Below, one piece after another: positions 48,136 to 63,486 of a DNA stretch of 64,000 bases (the first letter of the stretch is position 1; each line of letters starts with the position of its first letter). Under the pieces are notes generated by a model. That model had not been told where the DNA came from and ran no database searches. It saw only the letters and a list, made by a program, of their open reading frames with translations. The stretch covers positions 1,116,001-1,180,000 of the forward strand of contig JAVTLE010000014.1 in assembly GCA_033439295.1 (NCBI GenBank). Reading direction: 5' to 3'. This stretch comes from Deuterostichococcus epilithicus. Its lineage: Eukaryota > Chlorophyta > Trebouxiophyceae > Prasiolales > Stichococcaceae. A program made the translations under genes and the position numbers.

Positions 48136-51100
48136 ATGGTTGATGCGGCGGAGCTGCAGGCGGCGCTTGAGGCCGCACAGTCAGAGACGCAGTCAGTGCG
48201 CGCCAAGCTGCACAATGCGGTGCGGAAGGGCAAGGAGTTGCAGCGCCGACTCGCCGCAGCGGAGGAGGCGCAGCCAGCCACTCCGCCCCTGCCTCAGGAT
48301 GCACCTGCAGCGGTGGAACCCGCAGCGCAGGAGGAAAATAGCATCCGCCAGCTGCAGGTTTCGGAGGCACGGCTGCGGGAGCAACTGCGGAGCGCGCTTG
48401 CGGAGCGGAACCAGGAGCAGCAGCAGTTCCAGCAGCAGCTGTCGGAGCTCCATGCCGAGCTGCGAGCAGAGCGGCAGTGTCGCGAAGGATCCGCAGCACA
48501 GGCTGACACGGCCCGGCAGGCTGCGGAAGCAGGGGCGGCCCGCCAGCTGGAAGCTGCGACTGCGGCAGAGTCGCGGCATGAGCAGGCCGCGCAGCAGGCG
48601 CAGACCGAGCTGCAGGAGGCCCGCGCCTCTGCTGATGCTAGCGCAGAGCAGGCGGCCGAGCTGCAGCGGCAGGTGCAGCAGCTTGCGGACAGCCTGGCAG
48701 CGTCGCAGCAGCAAGCGGAGCAGGCCGCGGCGGCCGAGTCGCAGAATGGCGGCCTCGTCGCCACGCTGCGCTCTCATATCACCGAGCTTGAGGTCAAGCT
48801 CAAGGCAGCAGCAGCGCAGCAGCAGTCCGCCGCCGAGAGCCAGGCAGGGCAGGAGGCAGGGGTGGCAGCAGACGCAGCAAAGGCAGACGGCGCAAAGGCT
48901 GCGCAGCGGGCGGCAGCGGCCGAGGCTATGGGGGCGGCGATGCGCTCGGAGGTGGAGATGCTGCAGGAGGCGCTCCAGACGGCGGCCGTGCAGGTGCTTC
49001 CCCGGTCTGAGATTTCAAATCTGCCTTGCAGCCTGGCGTTGCATGGCGTCAGACGTGCTTGGCCGCCCTCAGTGTGGCGGCATCACATGTCCGACATCAT
49101 GTGAATATCGTATCGAACCAAATCTGGAGTCGTCTGTGTGACATCGAAATATGTCCAAGCCGCCGGCTGCCGTGGTGATCGCAGGTGCAGCAGGCGCGCG
49201 GCGCCGAGGCAGCGGAGGCGTCGGCGGCGTCGGCGGCGCGGGCAGAGGCCGCAGAGGCGCGGCGGTTGCTGGCGGAGGCGCGCGGCGCCCTGGCGGTGGC
49301 GGAGGGGCTGGAGGTCGAGCTGGGTGATGCGCGGGAGCGGGCGCGTAAGCTGCAACAGCAGCACGAGGTGTGGCGGCCAAGTTGTGGAAACGGGCAGGGG
49401 AGTGCTGGCTGTTGATTGCAGAGGTCGTGTATCTGCGCCAAAGGCGGTGCACGAGTGGGTCTGAGGGCTAGACGCAGCCTCCTCGTAGCATATGGAAATG
49501 CTGCTGCGGACTGCAGCCCTTGGGATTGGGGTGTGTAGCATTGGCCTCATTCTCCATCATACTGTCTGTAAAGCACAGTTGGAAAGAAATTTCACGCAAA
49601 CTCTGGTATGATTACGCACGGCGGCTGTTACATACTGGTCACGGCATGTCATCTGCAGCGATTTGACTCACAGGAGGTGTGCGAGCGATTGCGCAAGGTG
49701 GCGGCGGAGGCGGACGCCAAGCAGGGCCGCGTGACGCGCCTGGAGACCCAGCTGCTGGAGGCCCTCAGCAGCGGCCGCGAGGATGGCGCCTCCGCCGAGG
49801 TGCCCGGCTGTAAACTCCGGAAACCTTTTGTGCTGACTTGTTTTCGGTAGACTTGCAGCGCGCAACAAAACCCGCACAGCAATTGAACTACCGGCACAGG
49901 TGCACACCTCGCTGAGCAGGTTCGCTTCCACACATGTGGCCCCCCTGGATTCAGGGTGCTTTCGTGCTGACACTGCTCGGCGGTGCTGATGCTCACAGGA
50001 GGAGAAGGCATCGGTGCTGAAGGAGGCCGAGGAAGCTCGCACGGAGGCGCAGCGGCAGCTGGATGCGGCAGCATCGGCGCGAGCGGCGGCCGAGCAGGCT
50101 GCGGCGGCGGCGCAGGCCCGAGAGGACGACGCCGTCTCTGCCATCGCGGACGCCGAGCAGCGTGCCGCAGCGGCGCAGGCGGCGAGCGAGCAGCTGCAGG
50201 CGGAGCATGCAGAGCGGCAGCAGCGGTGTGTTTTTTGGGGACAGCACTTGCCAGCTTTGGTGCTGCTGGCTGGGCCTTGCAGCGCATCGAGTACGTGCCT
50301 CACGTCTGAGCCAGCATCCGCAGATGTGCACCATGCATTGGTGTCCTCCTGAATTGCACGGCCCTGACAATCCCAGGGAGTCGGCCGGTGATGAGCTCGG
50401 TGGCCTGAGCTCATATTTGCTGATGTTGAAGCTGCGCCACACTTGACAGCCAGTTCCCTGCCCACATTGCCGCAGGTTCAGCATGGTACACAGCGCCTTT
50501 GCCAAGAAGGAGGCGGCACTGCTGGACCAGCTGGCCGCCGCAGAGCAGCAGGCGTCCCACTGGCAGCAGGAGGCGGCTGAGGCGGCGGCGGCGCGGTCAG
50601 CCGCCGAAGAGGCAGCTGTGTCCGCCGACAGGTGTATTGAGCCGCCTACAGCGTGCCATCGCTTGAAAGGAGCAATTCGAATGAGGGGGCTGCCGATCGT
50701 GCCTCACGTCGGCGGTTTGCCTGGCCCGCACCGGCACCTGCAGTGGCACTGCGGCTGCTGTGCACTCACTTCCCGGGGGTTTTCTCGCGACACAGTGTGG
50801 CCCAGGAGGCGGCAGCCAGCATTGTGGCCGCAGAGGATGCGGCGGCAGAGCTGCAGGCGCGCCTGGAGGCGTCCGAGACGGCAGCCCAGGCAGCGCAGCA
50901 GGACGCCCACGAGTGTCGGCAGCGGGTGCGGCCCCGACAATCACAAAGTCACATAGATTATAGCAGACCGCATCACCGAACGAAGAAGGCTGTTCGACTA
51001 CTGCCCATTGTCATCCCCGGCTTGCGTGAGAGGGGTCTCTGGTGCGATGCCGAAGAAGCCGCTCAGAAGCCTGTGGACCACCCCAGGTCGCTTCTTTGCA

Positions 51101-52543
51101 CTCGCTGTTAGCCCCCACAGGGGGAATTACTATGTCCCTGGTCCCCATTCCACGTCCTGCATGCATACAGGCAGCAGCGCTCGAGGAGCGCGCGGCGAAG
51201 CTGCAGCAGCAGGCGGATGATGCGGCGGCTGCGCTGCGGGCGTCGCCGGCCGACGAGGCCGAGCTGCGGGAGGCTCGGGCGGCCGCCGCCGAGGCGGCAG
51301 AGTCGGCGCGGCGGCTCGCCCTCGAGCAGGATGTCCTGCGACAGGAGCTGGCCGCATTGCAAGCGCGTCTGACCGTCGCGGAAGATGAATCGCGGCACGC
51401 TCCTGTGGCTGCCGACGACGCCGAGACGAACGGCGTGCCGGTTGCCAACGGCGAAGTGCACCGCGGCGCGGCCGACGCGGTCGACACGGCAGCGGCCGGC
51501 GCGGCGGCTGCGGAGGCGCAGCAGCTGCGCGCAGAGAACGCAGAGCTGCGGGAACGGGCGCTGTCTGTCGACAAGCGTGTCGCCGGCGCGGTGGCCGTGC
51601 AGGTACAATCTGGTTTCGGTGTGTGACCTTTCGCGATATTCCATATCAGAATTCTGCTATTGCTGTGCCATCCTGAGCCGGTCATGACAGGGCGGAGCAA
51701 TCACCAACCAGCAGGCTTACCAACTACTGAGACGTGACAGCCATTCTGAGTGGGTTTCTGCACTGCAGCATGCGCGGGTGGCGGCACTGGAAAAGCAGAA
51801 CCGGGACCTCAGCTGGCAGGTGGCGATGTTGGCGCGGCCCGGGGAGAAGCAAGGCGGCAAACTTGCGCGCGCACCTCCCTCCGGACTGCTGCCAATCTCC
51901 ACCCAGGCGAGCGAGTGTCCACCTGCATTTGCGCAGCTGCTCATCGCAGCCTGCTCATGAAACCGTACCCCACGACCTGCAATCCCGGCACAGGGCCCGC
52001 AGGTTGAGAATGGAAGGCAGCTTTTCTTTGCCGCGTCAAGCCTGAACAGCATTGCTAGATGCTTATGCCGAGACGGAAACCGGTGGCTGCTCCACACAGG
52101 AGGACCCTGGGAAGGGCACGCTGCCTGGCGTTGTCGGTTGGGTGCTGCGGCATCGCCGAGCTCTGATCATCGCCTACCTGGTCAGTATCTCTTCGGCAGA
52201 CAAGCCGAATTTCTGTCCCTTCCGTCGGGCACTTTCCCAGCTGGAACTTGATTCAAATGCAACCGCGGTGGCGGTCTGCGACAGGTGATAAGGGCAGCGG
52301 TTGCATTGGGCCTGACACAAGTTGCGGCTTGTTTGAGCGCAGGTGCTGCTGCACTCGCTGGTGTACTTTGCTCTGACGCACGGCGTCTTCTCGCGGGTGC
52401 ACGCCAGCGAGTGTGCTCCAACGCTGTCCAATGCGCCCGCAGCTGGCGGCGCGTCGGCTGCCCTGGCTGACATTGCGCGGGCAGTGAATGCGACGGCATT
52501 GTCGCCGCAAACAGGCGGCGCAGGCGGCGTCGGTGCCACTTGA
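48136..52543 (+). CDS. Golgin-84-like tail-anchored coiled-coil protein
   Basis: Probable Golgi vesicle-tethering protein. Ten exons: 48136-48993, 49185-49367, 49674-49799, 49999-50225, 50475-50631, 50796-50925, 51171-51602, 51769 to about 51916, about 52045-52180, 52343-52543. Starting MVDAAELQAALEAAQ, the first ~750 residues are Ala/Glu/Gln/Arg-rich heptad coiled coil, for example LRSHITELEVKLKAA and DVLRQELAALQARLTVAE. The last exons encode PGVVGWVLRHRRALIIAYL followed by VLLHSLVYFALTHGVFS: one C-terminal transmembrane helix preceded by basic residues, then a short polar tail. A long coiled coil with an Arg-rich stretch and LH-containing membrane anchor is the golgin-84/CASP pattern. Coiled-coil sequence alone cannot separate these, so the ortholog assignment is inference. 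Confidence 0.8.
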
Positions 52544-52848
52544 CCGATTTACGGGGAAGACGGCTGTATGAATAAAGCTCTTGAAGTCCGCGTTTCAGTC
52601 GCTGTTGGTTTGTCAGGAGTTTTGGCATAGGGTTTAACGGCGCATAGTGCATTCCTGTCTCAGCCATTGCTGCGGCCATCCTCATGTCAGGAGGCTGAAG
52701 TCTTTACAGAGACATTCCTGTTCGCACGAAAGCCCGTGTAATTAAGCTGCCGGATCATAAGCCATCGCAAAGCGTCTGGTTATCTGGAAAGCAAGCATTG
52801 ACTCGGGCATCCTGCCAGCAATTGAATATCTGACGCGCAGGCCCGGCC
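52544..52848. other. Short intergenic region
   Basis: About 305 bases between two same-strand genes. No gene was seen; it should hold the golgin 3' end and the promoter of the small membrane protein. Confidence 0.5.
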
Positions 52849-53329
52849 ATGGGCCAGCTTGGTCGACCTGCTGAGACTCCAGAGGAGCAGAAGGAATTGC
52901 AGGCGCTCAGTCCGGGCACTGTTGTGAGCTGGCCCAGGAAAAATCGGGACCATGTGTTGAAGCGCACCCGCGAAGAGGACGTGACAGCAACCCAGCAGAA
53001 GGACAAGCAGGTCTGTCTTTGGCCGCCTGCTGCACTAATACCTGCAGGCTCCCATCTTCCCCTGCCGTAACATCCAATCGCAGATTCAGCCTGGCAAGGA
53101 GTCAGCACCGCAGCACCGCAAAGGAGGCAGAACTGAAAGACTCGCAGTTCATGCTCAATTTTAAAATGCCGAGCTGACCACGGTTGACCTACTGATCATC
53201 TGCCTGATGTGTGGCCCGCAGATCGTGCAGCGGACGTTCTTGGCGGCAGCCGCGGCGCAGCTCATCTACCATTTTGTGGTCCAGCCATGGTGGTGGAAGA
53301 AGCGGCGAGGCAGCCGCACAGAGGACTGA
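52849..53329 (+). CDS. Small membrane protein, 89 aa
   Basis: Two exons, 52849-53010 and 53222-53329, phase 0 at the junction. The first begins MGQLGRPAETPEEQKELQ and carries a basic stretch SWPRKNRDHVLKRTREED. The second encodes IVQRTFLAAAAAQLIYHFVV and then QPWWWKKRRGSRTED: one short transmembrane helix closed by a WWWKKRR basic cluster. The pattern suggests a small single-pass protein with a cytosolic basic C-terminus. I recognise no family. The good splice phase and the sharply defined helix argue that it is real. Confidence 0.6.
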
Positions 53330-53926
53330 TGAGGAGCGGCTGAATTGCGGCGATTGGCTGTCGTTATGCTGTCGGGGAAAGCGGTAAGACATGAGGTTCA
53401 GGTGCCATGCGTAAGCGCCATCCTAGGATATCCCTGTGCTCGACTGTCTGGTAGTCTGGCAATGAGGCTTGTGCTGGCCGCAGGCATAGCACATTACGGG
53501 GCAACAGCTGGCAGATGCACTGGTGTAACCACGACCCTCAGACAGCACTCGCGAGAGTGCAAGGAAGTGAAAATGGAGTCAGTCAGCATGCGGCTGGGTG
53601 CAAACGTTTTTCTTAGGCAGCGTTTGGAACATGCATGCACTACTGAAGGAGCAGTATTTCTCGGAGAGTAGAATAGGGCAGGCAGGTTGCTGATCTTGGG
53701 CTCTGACGTCGCATTGTTTTATACAATGAGCATCCAAGCACACCTGCTTCGGCTTGTTTTGAAACCGTTTGTGATAGTTCTCGTACAACCTGTTGCCGCA
53801 TGATCTGCAGTATTCGGATAATCTGTGGCACACCTACACTAGGTGCTTCTCCTTCCCGCTCGATGTGCGATTATACGAAGCGACGCTGTGCCGGCAGAAT
53901 CACTCGGCTGACGCCGTGCTGCAACT
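53330..53926. other. Convergent intergenic region
   Basis: About 600 bases between convergent stops. Frames here carry no motif; no strong inverted repeat was noticed. Confidence 0.5.
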
Positions 53927-56900
53927 TCATTGTCCCATAAGCGCATGCAGGCGGTCATCGACCAGCTTCTGCAGCCCAAAGTGCAGCATGTCGCGCATGG
54001 GGCAGTCCTCTCCGATCTGCCGCCGCAGCCAGGCCAGCAGGTCCGTGAAGCTGATACCCTCTGCCGTCTGGTAGTCCTCGGGGAGGCCTGCATTGCCATT
54101 GTTGCCGCTACCAGCCTGCTGCAGGGGCTGCCGGCATGTGACCTGCAGGTGGGGAGAGTCATGCATCGCGAAGCAAGTCGACCAACAAGCTTCACTGCCA
54201 AAATGGGCACATTGTTGCACACAAACTCAGTGTTGGCTTACGCTGCCAGGAACAGCTCGAATTCGCCTTGCCTTGAGCAGATGCAGCAGAAGCGTCTGGG
54301 CGCGGCCACACTGCAGGCCCCGCCTGTCGGCGGCCGTGACCGCAGCCGCAAGCTCGCCATATGCACGCTGCGCCAGCAGCGGCGTGAACCGGGCCTGCTG
54401 AACGCCGTCTGCGCATGCCGCTGCCGCCTCGCTGGCAACCGCGCCAGCAGCAGTGTCCGGTACCAGGTCGCCAGGTGGCTCGGGGCTGTCTGCGGTTGCC
54501 ATCGCAGCCGGGCCGCCGCCGCTGGCCGGCGCGGTCAGCGCATGGCAGTAGGCGGACAGGCGCACCAGCGTCGAATCGAATGCTTCCTGCTGCCGAGGGC
54601 TCCCGCCACTCGGGGGCCCTGCCTGCACAGACCCCGCTGGCGACCCAATGCCGAGCGCGGTGCAGCCAAGGGAGCGGCACAGGAGCTCTAGCTGGGCGCC
54701 ATGCGTGGCGGCCGCCCACTCCGCCGCCGGCGCTGGCTGCGGCGGCGGCGGGAAGGCGTGCGACACGGCAGCGCTCAACAGCGCCGGCAGCGCCACGCTG
54801 GCCACCCTGCGGCGATATGTGCACTTGCGTCAGGGCACAGCTTGAGCACCACCTAGCAACGACCTGGCAGCTGCTTGCGTTACACTTGACGGTGGGAAGC
54901 CGGACATTTCTTCTTAGGCAGCTGCCAGCAGGCTGCCACAGCCACCGTGAAAACAGTGTCTCAGCTGCAGCGACGTCCATCCGCAGCCGCCTGGACCTGC
55001 TGGTGATCGCCGAACACGTGAGGCTGTGGTCGCAAACGAGTGCGCTGCACGCCTGGCAAACTCGGCGGCGGTCAGGCCTGGCACCAGCAGGCCGCAGGCA
55101 CGCAGGAGTGCGGGGCGCAGCACATCTAGCGGCGCCGATAGCACCAGCAGCGCCAGCGCCGCGACGTGCGGCGCCACGCTCCCAGCCCAGCCTGCACAGT
55201 TGGTGCAACAATGAGTGGGCCGTCCGCCAGCTCGAGTGCCGGTAGAGGCAAGCTGTCGGCCTCCGTGGCAGGATCGTGTTGTTGAGATACCCGGTCAAGT
55301 AGTGCAGCAATGCCACGGCTGGGCTGTCGGCAGCTGCCCTAGATGCGTACTGCGTGCACTGGATGTCGAGCATGTAGAGATCAGGCTGAACTGCTCCATT
55401 CCTGGAACGATGCAGGGGAAGCCATTATGCAGGCGCTCACCTGTGTCGGGGTCAGCGGCAGCCAGAGTCTGCTGCGGCGGCGCTGCGGCATGTCCGGGCA
55501 CCATGAGCAGGCGGCAGCATGCGGCGAATTGCCGAGCCAGCGCATCAGAGCTGGCGCACAGCAGGAGGGCGTCTTGCACTGCTGCCTGCTCTAGCCCCGC
55601 CACAGCCGGCATGCGCAGCAGGTGGCAGCCGCCTATGGCGTCACGAAACTCCATGTGAGACTTGGTGTCGCCTTCGGCTTACATGGGAAACGGTGTGATG
55701 TGTAAATTCTTGCAGATTTTGAAGCTCTGGCATGCGTTTGCACGAGCCCTGGCATGCTGTGCGTGATGTTGCGGTATGGTGTGACATCCTTGGCCCTGGC
55801 GCTCAACCAGGGATGTGCTCGTAAATCTGAATCCAAGTCCCTCAGCGTCACCGCTCTGTAACCGTCACAACGCAGACCCGGCTGCACCTGAGGCGGGCAC
55901 CGCAGCAGCCGCCAGGTCCACCAATGCCACGCTGAGCGCGGCCAGCGGCTCCGCCACTCGCTCCGGCAGCGCCCGCAGCGCCGGCGGCGTCAGCTCCGGC
56001 ACGGCTGCACGGCTGGGGGCTCCNCCCCGCCGCCGCCGCCGCCGCCGCCGGCGGCGGTGGTGCTGCGGGTTGCAACCGCCACCAGCAGCGGCGCCAGCAC
56101 CAGCCGCGTGCGCCAGACATGCTGCGCCTCCATGCCGGCGGCCGCAGCGGCCGCAGCGGATTCCGGCGCCGCGGACAGCAGATCGACCAGCTGTTCCGCC
56201 ACCCGCAGCGCCTCGGCGGTGTCTGCGGACTGCCCCACCGCCGGCCGCTGGTCCAGCAGCCGGCACACCGCCTGCAGCAGCTCGGCCGGCTGCCATGCGC
56301 CCATTCCTGCCGCGGCTTGCTCCGGAGTCACTTTGCCGGCGTGAGGCCCCGCCGCCAAAGCAGCCAGCATGCTCCCGCCCAACTGCAGGGCGAAGCCTAG
56401 CGGCATGCTGCCAGCGGTCGGCCGAGCACCCGCGCCTGGCTGCAGCGGGCCAGCAGCGGCGGCGGCGGCGTCCGCGTGCTGGACGAGACATGGCAGCACG
56501 ATGTGGTCCAGGACCTCGCCCGGCCACACAAGCGGCGCCTCGCCTGATCACGAGCGCAGGTCATTGCGTCGGTCGGGCAGCATTTCAAACCAGAAGCAAA
56601 CATCAGGCAGGGTCTGGGAATCACCAGGACTTCGGGCAGTGTCGCAAGAAGCGCAGGCGTTGAGCTTCTGGATCACACCGCACCTGCGTCGCCGGGGCGC
56701 GTCAGACCGGCGGCCATGGCGACGAAGCCGGGTGCCGTGGCTTCGGAGCGCAGGCGGTGGCCCGACGAGGTCAGCGCCTCCCGCAGGCAGGCCAGCCCCA
56801 GCGGCAGCTGCGCGCCCGGTAGGCGCGCGGCGGCGGCGGGCGCCAGCTGCCGCATCGCCGTCGCCAGCACGGGCGCCTGCAGACGTGGTGCAGTGCGTCC

Positions 56901-59730
56901 GGCCAGGGCAGCGCGAGACACAAGGAGTGTGCAGTGCTGCCGCGCAGTGCGTGCTGACAGCACCCGGGAAAGGATCCCATGCTTCCTCGCCGTGAATGCG
57001 AAGCTGGAACCGTGAGGTTCACACCACTGGACGGCAGGGCGGGCGCCATGTTCGGTGAGCAGTCCGCAGACACCTGGCTGCTCACAGGACAGAAAAGTAT
57101 CAAACAATGTAACTCCGGAGTCGAATACCTGGCGGCGGTGGAGGGCGGCGTCCAGCATGAGGCGGCGCAGCATCGCGCCAGGCGCCAGGCACGCCCACGG
57201 CAGCAGCGCCTGCACCAGCCGCGCCGCATGCGCCGCCTCCTCGCCAAACACCCTTGCCGCCCCCTCCTCGCCTGCGGGGGCAGCGGTACGCATCTCGGCA
57301 TGTGCAGGGCTGTGTGCTGCTGAGCGACGCCGGCATCGTAGGCGAGGCTCCGGGCTGCGAGCACAGCGCAGGGCGGGGCGGGAGCTTGTGCTCGCATCGC
57401 TTCCTGTCGACACCAGGCCAGCGCAGGCGCCTCCCACCCTCGATCATCTGGTTGCTGATGGCGATGAGGCTGCGGGCGGCATCCTCCTGCAGCTGCTGGT
57501 CCCGCTGTAGGCGCGCCCGCACCGCCGACATTGAATCCGCCTGCAAAATCGGCAAGGCAAGCCCAACGTCAGCACACCTTCGGCGCCGAGGCCGCCGATG
57601 CTGATGCAGCAGGGCGCTGCCATCGACATGTGGGCAGCCTCACACACGACATCGACCATGGCGATCTCGCGTGATGCCACAGACTCCGCCTTTATCCAGA
57701 GCCATGCATTCCGGCAGCGCCCACCTCCGAGCACAGCAGCAGCAGGGCCCGCTGCTGCTCTGCGTCCGCAACATCGGCGACGATGCTAGCCACCATGTCG
57801 CACAGGGCCCGCCACGCCGCCGCCGCGTGCGGCACACTACAGCCACCGCGGGCAGCGAGCTGATGCAGCATGCCGAGCGCCGCCAGCGCCAGCGCCAGGG
57901 GACCGTACGCGGCGGGCGCCGACAGCACCACCTCCTGCTGCAGCGGGTGGCATGCTGCAGCGTCGTCATGCGCGGCGGCCGCGGGCTCCCGGGCAGCGCG
58001 CGCAGACCTGTCTGACTGCTGCTGAGGTCCTGCCCGTGTTGCGGCACTGCCGTGCTGCGGTGCGCCACGCTGATGCTGCTGCGGCGCCAGCAGCCGCAGC
58101 AGGTCCCGATGCACCGGCCAAGCGGCGGCCGCTCTGTCCGGCAGGCCGCGCAGCAGCAGCTCCGCCAGCAGCCGCTCGCACAGCGTGCTGCTGCGCCGCG
58201 TGTCGCCACCGCCGCGGGAGGCGCCGCCCACCGCGCCTGCGGCGCCGCCGCCCGCCGCGAGCGCCGCCCTCCAGTCTGGAACGACAGGAGCGCCGGCTGC
58301 CGCAGGAGGCGAGGAGGCCGCAGCCTCCGGCAAGGCACCTTCGGTCGTGGCATTACGTTTTGTCGGCCGCAGTTCTAGGGGATCAACGCCCAGCAGTGCG
58401 AGCCGCGTGCGCAGGTGGCAGGCCGCCTGGAAGCGCTGCTGCGCCGCCTCGCCGCCAGCCACAAGCAACCGCATCTGCGACGCAATGACCGGGTCTAGCG
58501 TCGCCCTGACCCGCCGCAGCTCCTCGTGCAGTGCGCCGTCATCTGCGCCGGACTGGCCGCCACCTCGTGCACCGTGACGCGGCTGCTGCGCATCTGCCTC
58601 CGGAGCAGCGGGTGCGCCCAGTGACCCTTGCAGCGCAGCGAGGTGAGGCCAAGCTGTCAGCAGCTCGGCCAGGGCGCTGCAGGCTGCCGCCGCTGCGGCG
58701 CCAACGTCTGCCGTGCTGCCACGGGCCGTCGAGCTGCCCAACCGATCGCCTGCATGTAACTCCGCGAGGCAGGCGGCAGCACAGCAGGCAAGCGCCTGCA
58801 GGCACTCGCGCTGCTCGTCCGGCGCCGCCAACTCGCTGCAGTGCGGCTGCACGTCTGCCAGCAGCATTGCTGCGGGTCTGCTTGCCACCACGCAGGCAGC
58901 CGTGTCTGCGCCTCGGCACGCACCCGGCAGCAACACACCCCGCAGCAGTCCTGCCGCCAGGCACGGTCGTGCCGCGATGAGGGCGGCGGCGGCGCCAGCG
59001 GCGGCCGCAGGGTCTGGCGCCCAGCAGAGGGCGTCTAGTGCCAGGTCCTGCCAGCCCATGCCGACCACACAGCCAGTATATGCACCTGCGGCCCAAGGCA
59101 GCTGGTCAACGAGTGCTCGCGCCTGTGACAGTAGATGAGCTTATGCTTGCAATACACAACTCTGGCGGGTTTGGCGTGCACCAACAACCATCCTCTGTCA
59201 CACAACGGGCTGAATACACAGGTCCCAAAAGGCGCACTTGTCGAGAGGCGCCACTCGCTGTCAGGCGCAAACTCGTCTGCAGGGGCTGTCGCCGGCCGGA
59301 AGGTCGATGTCGTCTGCGCCCATGCCGCAAACAGCAGCCCATGCAGCAGCGCGCGGTTGACACCGATCCAGCTGTCAAAGCCCTCGAGCCGACGCAGGTA
59401 TGCAAGGATGGCCATGCCGCGGCCGCTGCTGAAGTCAAATATGCGGCTGCCGCCTGCTGCACCGCTGCTGCCCACTGCAGGGTCATGGCCTGCCACACGC
59501 CGGCCTTTCGAGCTGCAGTTGTCTTGGATGCTGCCGGCTTGCGGCTCGGCATCCGTGCTTGCAGCTGAGCTGAGCAGCTGGCCATGCGCGGCGAAGAGCG
59601 GCGCTAGCCGTGCTTGCAACAGCAGCGGTCGCGCCGCCAGCGTTGGCTGCGCCAGAGCCTTTGCCACGGCGGCCGCCACCATCTGCTGCTGTCGCCATGA
59701 GCTGCGCAGGCTAGCAGGCCCCCTGTGCAT
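53927..59730 (-). CDS. Large Ala/Leu-rich helical-repeat protein, unrecognised
   Basis: A chain of minus-strand exons runs from about 59730 to the stop at 53927. Segments include MHRGPASLRSSWRQQQMVAA, RLEGFDSWIGVNRALLHG (59380), a 400-residue exon at 59060-57690 (DLALDALCWAPDPAAAAG ... LALALAALGMLHQLAARGG), MSAVRARLQRDQQLQEDAA (57530), ACLAPGAMLRRLMLDAALH, APVLATAMRQLAPAAAARLP, VAEQLVDLLSAAPESAAAA, PPALRALPERVAEPLAALS, an exon at 54805-54270, and a last exon ending GEDCPMRDMLHFGLQKLV. Repeated amphipathic Ala/Leu helices suggest an ARM/HEAT-type solenoid of over 1400 residues, but no family signature is recognised. Start and several junctions are uncertain, and a split into two genes cannot be excluded. 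One junction near 54285 could use a GC donor (AAG/GCAAGG) or a later GT. Confidence 0.55.
56024..56058. repeat. GCC trinucleotide repeat with an N
   Basis: An unresolved base followed by about ten CCG/GCC units, then inverted GGCGGCGG. On the minus strand it encodes a glycine run in the helical-repeat gene; the length and frame are doubtful here. Confidence 0.75.
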
Positions 59731-59780
59731 GGTGGCAATGGCTGCCTCTAGCTGCTTGGCAATCAGGCTGCCGTCTGCAA

Positions 59781-59990
59781 TCAATCCAGTTTGGGAGGCG
59801 GCGGGCTAGACGAGGCGGTGGTCTCCTCTGCTGTTGGCGGCACTCGCCAGTTGCGCAACAGCCGTCTTGGCAGGAAGTATAGCAGCACAACGGCGGCCAG
59901 AACCAGTAGCAGCACGTCAGAAGGCTTCACGAGGACAACCCGCTCGCTTTTCAGTTCGTCCTGAGCGCTCAAATCGTTGTGCAAGGACAT
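59781..59990 (-). CDS. Small single-pass membrane protein, 69 aa
   Basis: Single exon. It begins MSLHNDLSAQDELKSERVVL, then has a strong hydrophobic helix DVLLLVLAAVVLLYF followed by PRRLLRNWRVPP and a Ser/Pro-rich end, SSSPPPPKLD. The positive-inside pattern (charged, helix, then RR..R) suggests a tail facing the cytosol. No family recognised. It ends about 50 bases before the first Met of the large minus-strand protein, so it could instead be an upstream exon of that gene, but no intron with valid ends joins them. Confidence 0.5.
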   Translation of the reverse strand: MSLHNDLSAQDELKSERVVLVKPSDVLLLVLAAVVLLYFLPRRLLRNWRVPPTAEETTASSSPPPPKLD

Positions 59991-60422
59991 CCTGGGGTCA
60001 TTGGCGGTAGCGGCGCCAAAGGATGCAATGGTGCTGCAACTGCTGACGGCCTTGCTTGTCACGAATGTGCTGAAACTTGGTGGATTTTGGGGAGCGTGAT
60101 GTCGTGTTCGCAGAGAGCGCGACAGAGTAACAACGGGAATGTCTTCATCATGTGCTGCGGGCAGCAACATTCCGGAATCATACGTCCTGCAATTGCAAAG
60201 CTTCGCAAGCGGCCAACCAAAGCGAGTCGCTTTGGCCTCGCACATCGTTGCAGTCCACTCATTGTTGCGTAGGCAGAGCCAGGGCCGATCAACTTTGGAG
60301 TTCAGCGATCCATCCAGATCCAAGTGGCTGCGCATTCGAGCCAGGATCAGCTTGTTCTGCGCAGTGAACAAACAAATAAACATTAGGGACGCTCCTGCAA
60401 CCCAAAAGTGTATGCCACGGTC
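59991..60422. other. Divergent promoter region
   Basis: About 430 bases between the small minus-strand gene and the aminotransferase start. No coding signal. Confidence 0.5.
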
Positions 60423-63124
<2,702 letters not shown>

Positions 63125-63486
63125 TGCCTGTAGATGCTGTGGATGTTATACCTATCTCGAGCAGAAGCGCGGGCCGCGATTCGACCACACACGCCAGTTG
63201 TATGCCGCGACGGAACGTAGACTGCTGGATTCACCATTGCACTAGTACAGCACGCAAATCAGGGTCAGGTCAAATAAATAAATCAGAGCACCCGGAAACT
63301 ACGCCACCAACAGATCCTCGGATTTCGTCGGAGATCGCCGGACACACCGCGACTTGAACTTGACAGTCGTGACATTCGCGACAAGTACAGAGGGGTCTGT
63401 GAGGACGCCAGAGGCGCACACTCTCACACAAACAATACACAGGCAATGCAGGAGACGGTTCCGGTTGCGCTGAGGCGATAAGTGCA
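63125..63486. other. Convergent spacer
   Basis: About 360 bases between convergent stops; nothing recognised. Confidence 0.55.

Noticed and set aside
59035-59784. Possible start of the helical-repeat protein at 59784
   Set aside because: The first codon there is TTG, not ATG, and the sequence GATTGATTGCAG before it looks like an intron end; the first real ATG in frame is at 59730.
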